Source: Duganella flavida (GTDB lineage: Bacteria > Pseudomonadota > Gammaproteobacteria > Burkholderiales > Burkholderiaceae_D). Taken from it: a stretch of DNA of 64,000 nt. The position numbers and the translations under genes are program-made. The number at the start of each line of letters is the position of its first letter. The first letter of the stretch is position 1. Shown piece after piece: positions 36,687 through 45,331 of the stretch. The notes beneath the pieces were generated by a model that was not told the origin of the DNA, did not search any database, and was given only the letters and a program-made list of their open reading frames with translations. Where the stretch lies: contig NZ_WWCN01000010.1 in NCBI RefSeq assembly GCF_009857445.1, forward strand, positions 124,001 to 188,000, written 5' to 3'.

Positions 36687-38144
36687 GTGGACAAACGGAT
36701 CTTCACGGCGGCGCTACTTGCCGCAGGGCTGAGCGGCTGCGCGCTTGGACCCAATTTCAATACTCCTGCGGCGCCGGCGGCCGCCAACGACAGCTACACA
36801 CCAACGCCGCTTCCTTCAACCACAGCATCGGCGCCCGGCCTTGGCGGCGCGGCGCAGCAGTTTGCTTTTGGGCAGGAGATTCCGGCCCAGTGGTGGACGC
36901 TGTTCCGCTCGCCGGAACTGGATCAGCTGATCCGCAACGCGCTGGCGCAAAATCCCAGTATGGCGGCGGCTGAAGCATCGCTGCGGCAGGCGCAGGAAAG
37001 CTATAACGCCCAATCGGGCAGCCTGGTCTATCCATCGGTGAACGGCCAGCTCGGCGCCACCCGGCAGAAGACCAGCACGGCCACTGCCGGCGCTGCGGCA
37101 GGTGTGTTCAATCTTTATAACGCCTCGGTCAATGTGTCCTACACACCGGACGTGTTTGGTGCCACGCGCCGTACGCTGGAAGGCGCGCAGGCGGCGGTTG
37201 ATTACCAGCGCTTCCAGGTTGAGGCGACTTACCTGACCCTGAGCGCTAACGTGGTCACCACCGCGATCCGCGAAGCGTCGTTGCGGGCCCAATTGAAGGC
37301 CACGCGTGAAGTGCTGGATGCGCTGAACCAGCAACTTGGCGTGATCGAGAAGCAGTTTGAATACGGCGCGATACCACGCGCCACGGTGCTCAGCCAGCGC
37401 AACCAGGTGGCGCAGGTGGCGGCCACCGTGGCGCCGCTGGAAAAGTCGCTAGCGGCGGCGCAGCATCAGCTGTCGGTCCTGGCGGGCAAGTTGCCGGGCG
37501 AGGCGGGCATGCCGCAGTTTGCGCTGGAGTCGCTGACTTTGCCGGAGCAGCTGCCGGTATCGCTGCCGTCGGCGCTGGTGCGCCAGCGGCCCGACATCCG
37601 CGCCAGCGAGGAAGCGCTGCACCAGGCCAGTGCCGCAGTGGGCGTGGCAACGGCGGCGCAGTACCCGCAGTTTACGCTGAGCGGCAGCTACGGCTCGTCG
37701 GCGACTACCTTCGGCAAGCTGTTTGACTCCGATACCAATGTGTGGAACCTCGCCGCCGGCATCGCGCAGCCGATCTTCAACGGCGGCGCCTTGAGCGCCA
37801 AGCGCCGCGCGGCGGAAGCAGCCTACGACGCAGCGGCGGCGCAGTATCGCGCCACGGTGCTGGGCGCGTTCCAGAACGTGGCCGACGCGCTGCGTGCGCT
37901 GGAAGCCGATGCGGCGGCGCTGAAATCGCAGGCGGATGCGGAATCGCTGGCGCGCGAAACGCTGGCGCTGACGCAGCAGCAGTACAAACTGGGTGGCATC
38001 AGCTACCTGGTGCTGCTTGATGCACAGCGCAGCTACCAGCAGACGCATATCAGCCTGGTGCAGGCGCAGGCAGCACGCTACGCCGACACGGCGGCCTTGT
38101 TCCAGGCGCTCGGTGGCGGCTGGTGGAATCGTAAAAATCAATAA
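36687..38144 (+). CDS. RND efflux outer-membrane factor lipoprotein (NodT/OprM family)
   Basis: Outer-membrane channel of a tripartite pump, 485 residues. The lipobox LSGCALGP marks lipid attachment at the N-terminus. Two TolC-type repeats with long amphipathic helices follow, including the NPSMAAAEASLRQAQESY region and, in the second repeat, QRPDIRASEEALHQASAAVGVA and GGALSAKRRAA. The start is GTG at 36687 with GGAGGGGAG about 6 bases upstream. It leads the operon: adaptor and pump genes follow with gaps of 22 and 12 bases. Confidence 0.95.
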   Translation: MDKRIFTAALLAAGLSGCALGPNFNTPAAPAAANDSYTPTPLPSTTASAPGLGGAAQQFAFGQEIPAQWWTLFRSPELDQLIRNALAQNPSMAAAEASLRQAQESYNAQSGSLVYPSVNGQLGATRQKTSTATAGAAAGVFNLYNASVNVSYTPDVFGATRRTLEGAQAAVDYQRFQVEATYLTLSANVVTTAIREASLRAQLKATREVLDALNQQLGVIEKQFEYGAIPRATVLSQRNQVAQVAATVAPLEKSLAAAQHQLSVLAGKLPGEAGMPQFALESLTLPEQLPVSLPSALVRQRPDIRASEEALHQASAAVGVATAAQYPQFTLSGSYGSSATTFGKLFDSDTNVWNLAAGIAQPIFNGGALSAKRRAAEAAYDAAAAQYRATVLGAFQNVADALRALEADAAALKSQADAESLARETLALTQQQYKLGGISYLVLLDAQRSYQQTHISLVQAQAARYADTAALFQALGGGWWNRKNQ

Positions 38145-38166
38145 TTAAACGGCAGGAGAAAACTTC

Positions 38167-39312
38167 ATGACCAAGCGTATGCTCATCATGGTTGGAGGCG
38201 TACTTTTACTGATCGCAGTGCTGGCGTTCGGGAAGTATATGCAGATTAAAAAACTGATTGCCAGCGCACCGAAACCTGGCGCGCAGGTGGTCACTGCGAT
38301 CAAGACGCAGACCGCCGAATGGCAGCCACAGCTCAGTTCCGTGGGCACGCTGGCACCGGTGCGCGGCGTCGACGTGACCACCGAGATCGCGGGCCTGGTG
38401 CGCGAAGTGCGCTTCAAGTCGGGCGACGAGGTGAAGGCAGGGCAGGTGCTGTTTGAGCTGAATGCCGATTCCGATGTGGCGCAACTGCGCGCACTGCAGG
38501 CCTCTGCCGACCTCTCGGCCACCACCCTCAAACGCGACAAGCTGCAATTGGCGGCGCAAGCCATCAGCCAGGCGCAGGTCGACAGCGATGAAGCGGACCT
38601 GAAGAGCAAGCAGGCGCTGGTCGCACAGCAAAAAGCCACGGTCGACAAGAAGACCATCCGCGCGCCGTTCGCCGGCAAGCTGGGGATCACCGCCATCAAT
38701 CCGGGCCAGTACCTGAACCCGGGCGACAAGCTGGTGACGCTGCAAACCATCGATACTGTTTATGTCGATTTCTTCGTGCCGCAAAAACAATTGGCCAGCC
38801 TGTCCATCGGCCAGAAACTGAACCTGACCGCCGACGCCTATCCCGGCGTCGCGTTCCCGGCCAAGGTCACTTCCATCAGCCCGAAAGTGGACGCCGCCAC
38901 CCGTAACGTGCAAGTGCAGGCCACTGTGCCGAATGCAAAGCGCCAGCTGTTGCCGGGCATGTTCGCCAATGTGGCGCTGGAGCAGGGCGACCTGAAAAAA
39001 TACCTGACCTTGCCGCAGACCGCCATTACCTACAACCCGTATGGTTCCACCGTGTTCGTGCTGGCGCCGCCGGCGGCTGACGCCAAAGATCCGCTCAAGG
39101 ATGAAAAAGGCCAGCCTTACCTGGTCGCGCAGCAGGTGTTCGTCACCACCGGTTCGACCCGTGGCGACCAGGTGGCCGTCCTTACCGGCCTGAAAGAAGG
39201 CCAGACCGTGGTCACCACCGGGCAGCTGAAACTGAAGAACGGCACGCCGGCCGTGATCGATAACAAGGTACAGCCGGCCAATAATCCGAATCCGACGCCG
39301 CAGGAACACTGA
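38167..39312 (+). CDS. RND efflux periplasmic adaptor (MFP) subunit
   Basis: Membrane-fusion protein of 381 residues linking the inner-membrane pump to the outer-membrane channel. One N-terminal membrane anchor (about 5-22) is followed by a lipoyl/hairpin/beta-barrel arrangement: VRGVDVTTEIAGLVREV, the coiled-coil hairpin around 95-155, TIRAPFAGKLGI and NPGQYLNPGDKLVTLQ. It has the usual length of HlyD/AcrA-type adaptors. Substrates are unknown. Confidence 0.95.
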   Translation: MTKRMLIMVGGVLLLIAVLAFGKYMQIKKLIASAPKPGAQVVTAIKTQTAEWQPQLSSVGTLAPVRGVDVTTEIAGLVREVRFKSGDEVKAGQVLFELNADSDVAQLRALQASADLSATTLKRDKLQLAAQAISQAQVDSDEADLKSKQALVAQQKATVDKKTIRAPFAGKLGITAINPGQYLNPGDKLVTLQTIDTVYVDFFVPQKQLASLSIGQKLNLTADAYPGVAFPAKVTSISPKVDAATRNVQVQATVPNAKRQLLPGMFANVALEQGDLKKYLTLPQTAITYNPYGSTVFVLAPPAADAKDPLKDEKGQPYLVAQQVFVTTGSTRGDQVAVLTGLKEGQTVVTTGQLKLKNGTPAVIDNKVQPANNPNPTPQEH

Positions 39313-39324
39313 GGATAGCGCGCC

Positions 39325-42300
39325 ATGAACTTTACCGACATCTTCATCAAGCGGCCGGTGCTCGCCAGCGTGATCAGCTTACTGATCGTGGTGCTGGGTT
39401 TGCGCTCGCTGTTCAGCCTTCCGATCAACCAGTATCCGAAGACGCAGAATGCGGTGGTGACCATCTCCACTACCTACTACGGCGCGGATGCTGCCACGGT
39501 GGCGGGCTTTATCACCCAACCGCTGGAATCAGCCATCGCGCAGGCGCAGGGTATCGACTACCTGTCGTCGTCGTCCAACAGCGGCGTGTCGACCATCACC
39601 GCCACGCTGCGCTTGAACTATGACTCCAACCGCGCGCTGACCGAGATCACCACGCAAGTCAACTCGGTCAAGAACCAGTTGCCGCAACAGGCGCAGCAAC
39701 CGGTGCTGACGGTGCAGACCGGCCAGACCACGGACGCCATGTACATGGGCTTCTACAGCGACACGCTGCTCACCAATAACGTGACCGACTTCCTGAACCG
39801 CGTGGTCAAGCCCAAGCTGGATTCGATCCAGGGCGTGCAGACCGCTGAGCTGCTGGGCGCACGCCAGTTTGCGCTGCGCGCGTGGCTGGACGCGAACAAG
39901 ATGGCGGCGCACAGCGTCACCGCGAGCGAAGTCAGTGCCGCGCTGGCGTCCAACAACTACCTCGCCGGCCTCGGCTCGACCAAGGGCCAGATGGTGACCG
40001 TGCCGCTGACCGCCGGCACCGATCTACACACGGTGGAAGAGTTCAAGCAGCTGGCCGTCAAGCAGGCCGGCGGCGCCATTGTGCGGCTGGAGGATATCGC
40101 CACCGTCACGCTGGGATCGGAAAACTATGACTTCAACGTCGCCTTTAGCGGTGTACGCTCGGTGTTCATCGGTATCAAGGTGGCGCCCGAAGCCAACATC
40201 CTTGATGTGGCCAAGCGCGTACGCGAAGCCTTCCCGCCGATCCGCGACCAGCTGCCTTCGGGCCTGACTGGCGAAATCGTCTACGACTCCACGGAGTTCA
40301 TCAACACCTCGATTGATGAAGTGGTGAAAACGCTTGTGGAAGCACTGATTATCGTGACGGTGGTTATCTATCTGTTCCTGGGCAGCTTCCGCGCGGTGAT
40401 CGTGCCGGTGGTGGCGATGCCGCTGTCGCTGATCGGTACCTTCTTCGTGATGCTGATGCTCGGTTATTCCATCAACCTGCTGACGCTACTGGCCATCGTG
40501 CTGGCGATCGGTCTGGTGGTAGACGACGCCATCATCGTGGTGGAAAACGTTGACCGCCATATGAAGGCCGGTATGACGCCGTTCGACGCCGCCATTGTCG
40601 CCGCGCGCGAACTGGGTAGCCCGATCCTGGCGATGACGGTGGTGCTGATTGCAGTGTATGTGCCGATCGGCTTCCAGGGCGGCCTGACCGGCGCGCTGTT
40701 CACCGAATTTGCGTTCACGCTGGCCGGTGCGGTGGCGGTGTCCGGCGTGGTGGCGCTGACGTTGTCGCCGATGATGTGCGGCCACTTCTTCGACCATTCG
40801 CAGGACGAGGGTAAGTTCGTCAAGGCCATTGACAAGGTGTTCGACAAGGTCCACAACGGCTATCTGCGCTTGCTGCACTCGCTGTTGAATACCTGGCCGG
40901 TGCTGATCGTGTTCGGCGTGATCGTGTTTGCGCTGCTGATTTTGCAGTTCAAGATGTCGCAATCCGAGCTGGCGCCGGAAGAAGACCAGGGCATCGTGCT
41001 GTCGCAAGTGGTGGGCGCGCCTACCGCGACCTCTGATCAGATGCAGGCTTACGCCAAGCAGGTGTTCGAAGTGGCCAAGGACTTGCCAGAATACGCGCAG
41101 ATGTTCCAGATCACCGGTGTGCCGACCGTGAATTCCGGTATCGGCGGCGTGCTGTTTAAACCGTGGGACAAGCGTAGCCGCTCGGCGCATGAAATCCAGC
41201 AGGAGCTGCAGCACAAGTGGAACGGCATCGCCGGCGGCCGCGTGGCGGCGTTCCAGTTTCCGGCGCTGCCGGGCAGCTCTGGCTTGCCGGTGCAGTTCGT
41301 CATCACCACCACCGAACCGTTCGAGAACCTGAACACAGTGGCGCAGGCGGTGCTGGACAAGGCACGCAAGGAGAACAAGTTCTACTTTGTTGACGTCGAC
41401 CTGAAAATCGATACGCCGCAAGCACGGGTGGAAGTGGACCGCGACAAGCTGGCCACGCTGGGCCTGACGCAGCAAGACTTCGGCAACGCCATGGGGGCGG
41501 CGCTGGGTGGTGGCTACGTTAACTACTTCTCGATCGCCGGTCGTTCGTACAAGGTGATTCCGCAAGTGCAGCAGGTGGACCGCCTGAATCCTGACGATGT
41601 GCTGGATTTCTACATCAAGACGCCGAGCGGCGGCATGATCCCGGCCAGCACCGTGGCCAGCATCAAGTACAGCGTGCAGCCAGAATCGATCAATCGCTTC
41701 CAGCAGCTGAATTCCGCCACCATCTCCGGCGTGACCGGTGCATCGCAGGGCGAAATCCAGCAGTACCTGCGCGACGCCTTGAAGGAAGTGGCGCCATCGG
41801 GCTACACGGCCGACTTCTCGGGCGAGTCGCGCCAGTACTCGAAAGAGTCAGGCGGCTTCCTGGTTACCATGCTGTTCGCCGTGATCATCGTGTTCCTGGC
41901 GCTGGCGGCGCAGTTTGAGAGCTTCCGCGACCCGATCGTGATTTTGTTCTCGGTGCCGATGGCGCTGTTCGGCGCGATGACATTTATCTTCCTCGGCTTC
42001 GCATCGATCAACATCTACACGCAGGTTGGTCTGGTGACGCTGATGGGCCTCATCTCCAAGCACGGTATCTTGATCGTGGAAGTGGCGAATCATTTGCGCG
42101 CGGCCGGCAAGTCCAAGCGCGAGGCCATCGAGGAAGCGGCGGCCACCCGCCTGCGTCCTATCCTGATGACCACTGCGGCGATGGTGTTTGGCGTGGTGCC
42201 GCTGGTGATCGCGTCCGGCGCCGGTGCTGCGGGCCGCCATGCAATGGGCCTGGTGATCTTCACCGGCCTGTCGATCGGTACTTTGTTCACGTTGTTCGTG

Positions 42301-42387
42301 GTGCCGGCCATGTATATGTTCCTCGCAGGCGAGCATAAGGCGGAGGCTCCTGCGGCCGACGCACCGGCGCCGCAAGTTGCCCACTGA
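39325..42387 (+). CDS. RND multidrug efflux pump permease (AcrB/MexF type)
   Basis: Proton-driven inner-membrane pump of 1020 residues with twelve predicted membrane helices and two large periplasmic loops. The proton-relay helix contains LAIGLVVDDAIIVVENVDRH (adjacent aspartates), and the second half has GLISKHGILIVEVAN. The start, FIKRPVLASVISLLIV, is typical of the HAE-1 family. It follows the adaptor by 12 bases. No local repressor gene was found, so its control is unknown. The downstream diguanylate cyclase starts 8 bases after its stop. Confidence 0.96.
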   Translation: MNFTDIFIKRPVLASVISLLIVVLGLRSLFSLPINQYPKTQNAVVTISTTYYGADAATVAGFITQPLESAIAQAQGIDYLSSSSNSGVSTITATLRLNYDSNRALTEITTQVNSVKNQLPQQAQQPVLTVQTGQTTDAMYMGFYSDTLLTNNVTDFLNRVVKPKLDSIQGVQTAELLGARQFALRAWLDANKMAAHSVTASEVSAALASNNYLAGLGSTKGQMVTVPLTAGTDLHTVEEFKQLAVKQAGGAIVRLEDIATVTLGSENYDFNVAFSGVRSVFIGIKVAPEANILDVAKRVREAFPPIRDQLPSGLTGEIVYDSTEFINTSIDEVVKTLVEALIIVTVVIYLFLGSFRAVIVPVVAMPLSLIGTFFVMLMLGYSINLLTLLAIVLAIGLVVDDAIIVVENVDRHMKAGMTPFDAAIVAARELGSPILAMTVVLIAVYVPIGFQGGLTGALFTEFAFTLAGAVAVSGVVALTLSPMMCGHFFDHSQDEGKFVKAIDKVFDKVHNGYLRLLHSLLNTWPVLIVFGVIVFALLILQFKMSQSELAPEEDQGIVLSQVVGAPTATSDQMQAYAKQVFEVAKDLPEYAQMFQITGVPTVNSGIGGVLFKPWDKRSRSAHEIQQELQHKWNGIAGGRVAAFQFPALPGSSGLPVQFVITTTEPFENLNTVAQAVLDKARKENKFYFVDVDLKIDTPQARVEVDRDKLATLGLTQQDFGNAMGAALGGGYVNYFSIAGRSYKVIPQVQQVDRLNPDDVLDFYIKTPSGGMIPASTVASIKYSVQPESINRFQQLNSATISGVTGASQGEIQQYLRDALKEVAPSGYTADFSGESRQYSKESGGFLVTMLFAVIIVFLALAAQFESFRDPIVILFSVPMALFGAMTFIFLGFASINIYTQVGLVTLMGLISKHGILIVEVANHLRAAGKSKREAIEEAAATRLRPILMTTAAMVFGVVPLVIASGAGAAGRHAMGLVIFTGLSIGTLFTLFVVPAMYMFLAGEHKAEAPAADAPAPQVAH

Positions 42388-42395
42388 GCACGGTG

Positions 42396-43421
42396 ATGAA
42401 CAGGCCTGAAGTAGCCAGCTCCGATCGCTGGCGCTGGCTGTCGGGCGGGCGCCAGCGGCGACAGGAGGAAGTTATCCTGATGCTGCTGTGCGCCCTCAGC
42501 ATCCCGAGCATTCTGCCGTTCGGCGTGTACCGGATGCTGCAGGGCAGCTGGGCTTCGGCCTTCGTCGATATGGCGCTGGTGATCGGCATGCTGGTGGTGA
42601 TCGTGCATGTGTGGCGCACCGGCCGTTATCATGCGGCCAGCCTGCTGGTGACGATTTTCTACTCGACCGGCATGCTGGTCACCGTGTATTTGCGCGGCGT
42701 GGCGCTGGTGTACTGGGTCTATCCGACCATGATCGCCGCCTATTTTGTGCTGCGGCCGGCGATGGCGCTGACCATCAACAGCGCCGCGTTGGCGGGGCTG
42801 GTCGGTATTCTGGTGACGCGGCTGGAGGTGGTCAACCTGATGACGGTGGTGGTCACCATCGGCCTGGTGAATCTGTTCGCCTACATCTTCGCCTATCGCA
42901 CCGGCTTGCAGAACAAGGAGTTGCATACGGCGGTGGAGCTGGATTTCCTGACCGGTATCGGCAACCGCCGCGCGCTGGAGCGCAAGCTGGCCGACCATGC
43001 GCAGGAGCGCCGGCCGCACCTCGAATCCAGCTTGCTGCTGCTGGACCTCGACCACTTCAAGGATGTCAATGACCAATACGGCCATGCGGCCGGCGACAAG
43101 GTACTAATCCGGTTGGCGGAGCTGATGCGGCGGCATACGCGGTCGTCGGACCGCTTGTTCCGCTACGGCGGCGAAGAGTTTGCGATTCTTGCCAGCGGCG
43201 CGGGCCTGAGCGCGGCGGCGCGGCTGGCGGAAGGCTTGCGCGCAGCGGTGGCGGCATCGACGCTGCTGGAAGGGCACCCGATCACCATCTCCATCGGCGT
43301 GACCCATATGGACAAAGAGCGTACGCCGGCAGACTGGCTGGCGCAGGCCGACAAGATGCTGTACGCGGCCAAACAAGGCGGCCGCAATGCGGTGAGGGTG
43401 GCGGAGCAGGAGACTGTATGA
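42396..43421 (+). CDS. Membrane diguanylate cyclase (GGDEF)
   Basis: Makes cyclic di-GMP from two GTP. It has 341 residues: about five or six N-terminal membrane helices (to about 175), then a GGDEF domain with FLTGIGNRRALERKL, LDLDHFKDVNDQYGHAAGD and the active site GGEEF. An RSSD motif five residues before GGEEF is an intact inhibitory site. No ligand-binding domain precedes it apart from the membrane part. It starts 8 bases after the RND pump stop and overlaps the next gene by four bases, so it appears to belong to the efflux operon. ATG at 42396 was chosen over the GTG directly before it. Confidence 0.92.
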   Translation: MNRPEVASSDRWRWLSGGRQRRQEEVILMLLCALSIPSILPFGVYRMLQGSWASAFVDMALVIGMLVVIVHVWRTGRYHAASLLVTIFYSTGMLVTVYLRGVALVYWVYPTMIAAYFVLRPAMALTINSAALAGLVGILVTRLEVVNLMTVVVTIGLVNLFAYIFAYRTGLQNKELHTAVELDFLTGIGNRRALERKLADHAQERRPHLESSLLLLDLDHFKDVNDQYGHAAGDKVLIRLAELMRRHTRSSDRLFRYGGEEFAILASGAGLSAAARLAEGLRAAVAASTLLEGHPITISIGVTHMDKERTPADWLAQADKMLYAAKQGGRNAVRVAEQETV

Positions 43422-43825
43422 AGCATGTCGTCACCGCTGTTGTCGTCTCGCTGCTTGCGTATGTGCTGCCAGCGGACGCGCAGCAAGCGGAGCCTGCGCC
43501 CATCCCTGCGCTCGACCTGAGCGCCAAGTCGCCATCGGCAACGCCGGTGCTTACCGATGAAATAATCAAGAAAGCGGTACGCGAAACCATCGCCGAGGAG
43601 CCGCATCCGCCGCCTGCAGCCAACCAGCAGGCCGGCGTGCTGCGCGCCGGCACCGTGAGCATGGAAGAGCGCATGAGCGCTGCTTTCGACGACGCCAAGG
43701 TGCCGGACTGCTTACACGGCGATGCGCTCAAGTTGCAGCCCGCGTATATCGGACCAATCGCCGTGGGCGGACTCCTTTCGCTACCGTGGATAGTCGCCGC
43801 CGCTGCGCGTGGCAAGTGCCGTTAG
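43418..43825 (+). CDS. Small exported protein of unknown function
   Basis: A 135-residue protein with a signal peptide (VVVSLLAYVLPADA), a proline- and alanine-rich middle and a hydrophobic segment near the C-terminus (IGPIAVGGLLSLPWIVAAAA) that may be a membrane anchor. Two cysteines are present (CLHG and the penultimate residue). I recognise no family. Its start overlaps the cyclase stop in ATGA, so it is translated with the cyclase and may be its periplasmic partner. Its stop codon overlaps the stop of the convergent NnrU-like gene. Confidence 0.75.
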   Translation: MKHVVTAVVVSLLAYVLPADAQQAEPAPIPALDLSAKSPSATPVLTDEIIKKAVRETIAEEPHPPPAANQQAGVLRAGTVSMEERMSAAFDDAKVPDCLHGDALKLQPAYIGPIAVGGLLSLPWIVAAAARGKCR

Positions 43826-44397
43826 TAGGGCCGCACGCCGATCAGCGGCGCGTGTAGCCACGTGGCGAAGATGTGGGCTGTGATGACGCCAGCCACGATG
43901 GTTAGCACAGTAGCGCCGGTGGTACCGGCCGGGTAGACCGTGCCCACAGCGCGGTCGCGGCGGCGCGAGGCGCGGAACAGCAGCACCGACCACACGAGGA
44001 AAGCGCCGAACAGCAGGATGTCGTGCAGCGTGCCGTTGGCGATCAGGTGCGCTGCCGCCCATGTCTTCACGCCCAGCGTCATCGGGTGATGCAGCTTGGC
44101 CTTGATGCGGTTGCGCGGCACATAAGCCGCTGCGATGAAAATGAAAGCGATGGTTGCCAGCGCCGCAGCGGCGTGGCGCGTGAACGGAGGCGGCGACCAC
44201 ACCACCAGCGGCGCTTGGCGCGCCATGCTGTAGCCCCAGATAATCAACCCGAAGCCGATCAGCGATATGACCGAGTACGCGCCTTTCCATGCATTTTCGC
44301 CTATGCGTGCGCGGGTGGCAGTGCGCCAGTCTTCGGCGACGATGCGGACCGAGTGCAGTCCGAGGAAAATGATCAGGCCCAGTACCAATATCGTCAT
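43822..44397 (-). CDS. NnrU-family membrane protein
   Basis: An integral membrane protein of 191 residues with about five helices. The segments LGLHSVRI, GFGLIIWGY, KLHHPMTLGVKTWAAAHLIANG and DILLFGAFLVW are characteristic of the NnrU/isoprenoid-methyltransferase-like family. The start at 44397 follows the MaoC-like gene by 19 bases and gives a normal N-terminus. NnrU was first linked to nitric-oxide metabolism, but no denitrification gene is nearby; here it is the last gene of the sterol-desaturase operon. Function unknown. Confidence 0.87.
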   Translation of the reverse strand: MTILVLGLIIFLGLHSVRIVAEDWRTATRARIGENAWKGAYSVISLIGFGLIIWGYSMARQAPLVVWSPPPFTRHAAAALATIAFIFIAAAYVPRNRIKAKLHHPMTLGVKTWAAAHLIANGTLHDILLFGAFLVWSVLLFRASRRRDRAVGTVYPAGTTGATVLTIVAGVITAHIFATWLHAPLIGVRPY

Positions 44398-44416
44398 CGC
44401 GCGCTCCAGGTAAGGT

Positions 44417-45331
44417 TTATCGCAGCCGGCCCGCCAAGTGTACCGCATCGCCGCTGCCGGCCAGGCGCAGCGCGCGCCAGCCCTCGGCGTCGGCTGCTTG
44501 TTCCGGCGCCACTTGCACCGACAGCGCAGTGCAGGGCAAGGCCACCGGCTTGACGAAGCGGACATCGATCTCGCCGAAGCGCACGCCTTGCTGCGCCAGC
44601 ACTTCATAGCTGCGCACAAAACTGCCAAAGCCGTGCAGCACCATGCTGCGGAACACCGAGCGCCGCGCCAAGGGACCGCACCAGTGGATAGGATTGAAGT
44701 CGCCAGTCAGTAGAGCGAAGCGAAGGCCATCGCGCGCGTCGGCGTGCCACAAGCCGGCGGTGACCCAGTCTGGCTCAGGGCCGCGATCCTGCGCTGCTTT
44801 CGGCGCGCGCGGGCCGGGTTGCAGGAAGCTCATATGCAGCCGCGCCTCCACCAGCGACGGTTCCTGCGCGGTGCCGGTGGTGACGGCCACCACCACCTTG
44901 ATACGGCCCGGCGTTTGTTCGATCGATTCGACGGTGGCGCGTAAATGCAGCGGTATATTACGCGGCAGCGGTCCGTGCACGCGCAGGCCGACTCCCTGGT
45001 TGATCACGCTGGTCAGGCGGTACGGCATGCGCAGCAGCAGTTCGCCCACCAGCGGCAAGCTCCATTGCGACACCATGTGTGGCGGCAGCAGGCCGTCGTA
45101 GCAGCGCGCAGCGCCGGCCCAGGTGATGTATTGTTCCACCAGTTCCTGCGGCGGCGCGGCGATCACGCGCGTGACCGGGGCGCTGCGCGCGGTTGCGCCG
45201 CTGTCTGGCGCGGTGCGCGGCCGGGAGGATGGCGCCAGCGCATTAAGCAGCGTGTGGCCGACCACGCGCGCGCCGGTCAGCAGCATCGCGCCTTGATGGC
45301 GTAGCAGGCCGTATGGCACCGTGGCCGTCAT
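44417..45331 (-). CDS. MaoC-like hot-dog hydratase
   Basis: A 304-residue protein with two hot-dog halves. The C-terminal half carries the hydratase motif TGDFNPIHW (catalytic Asp and His) followed by SMVLHGFGSFVRS. Enzymes of this family add water to or remove it from enoyl thioesters. The start at 45331 overlaps the stop of the upstream serine hydrolase in ATGA, indicating translational coupling. In-frame sequence before 45331 belongs to the hydrolase gene in another frame. The acyl substrate is unknown. Confidence 0.85.
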   Translation of the reverse strand: MTATVPYGLLRHQGAMLLTGARVVGHTLLNALAPSSRPRTAPDSGATARSAPVTRVIAAPPQELVEQYITWAGAARCYDGLLPPHMVSQWSLPLVGELLLRMPYRLTSVINQGVGLRVHGPLPRNIPLHLRATVESIEQTPGRIKVVVAVTTGTAQEPSLVEARLHMSFLQPGPRAPKAAQDRGPEPDWVTAGLWHADARDGLRFALLTGDFNPIHWCGPLARRSVFRSMVLHGFGSFVRSYEVLAQQGVRFGEIDVRFVKPVALPCTALSVQVAPEQAADAEGWRALRLAGSGDAVHLAGRLR

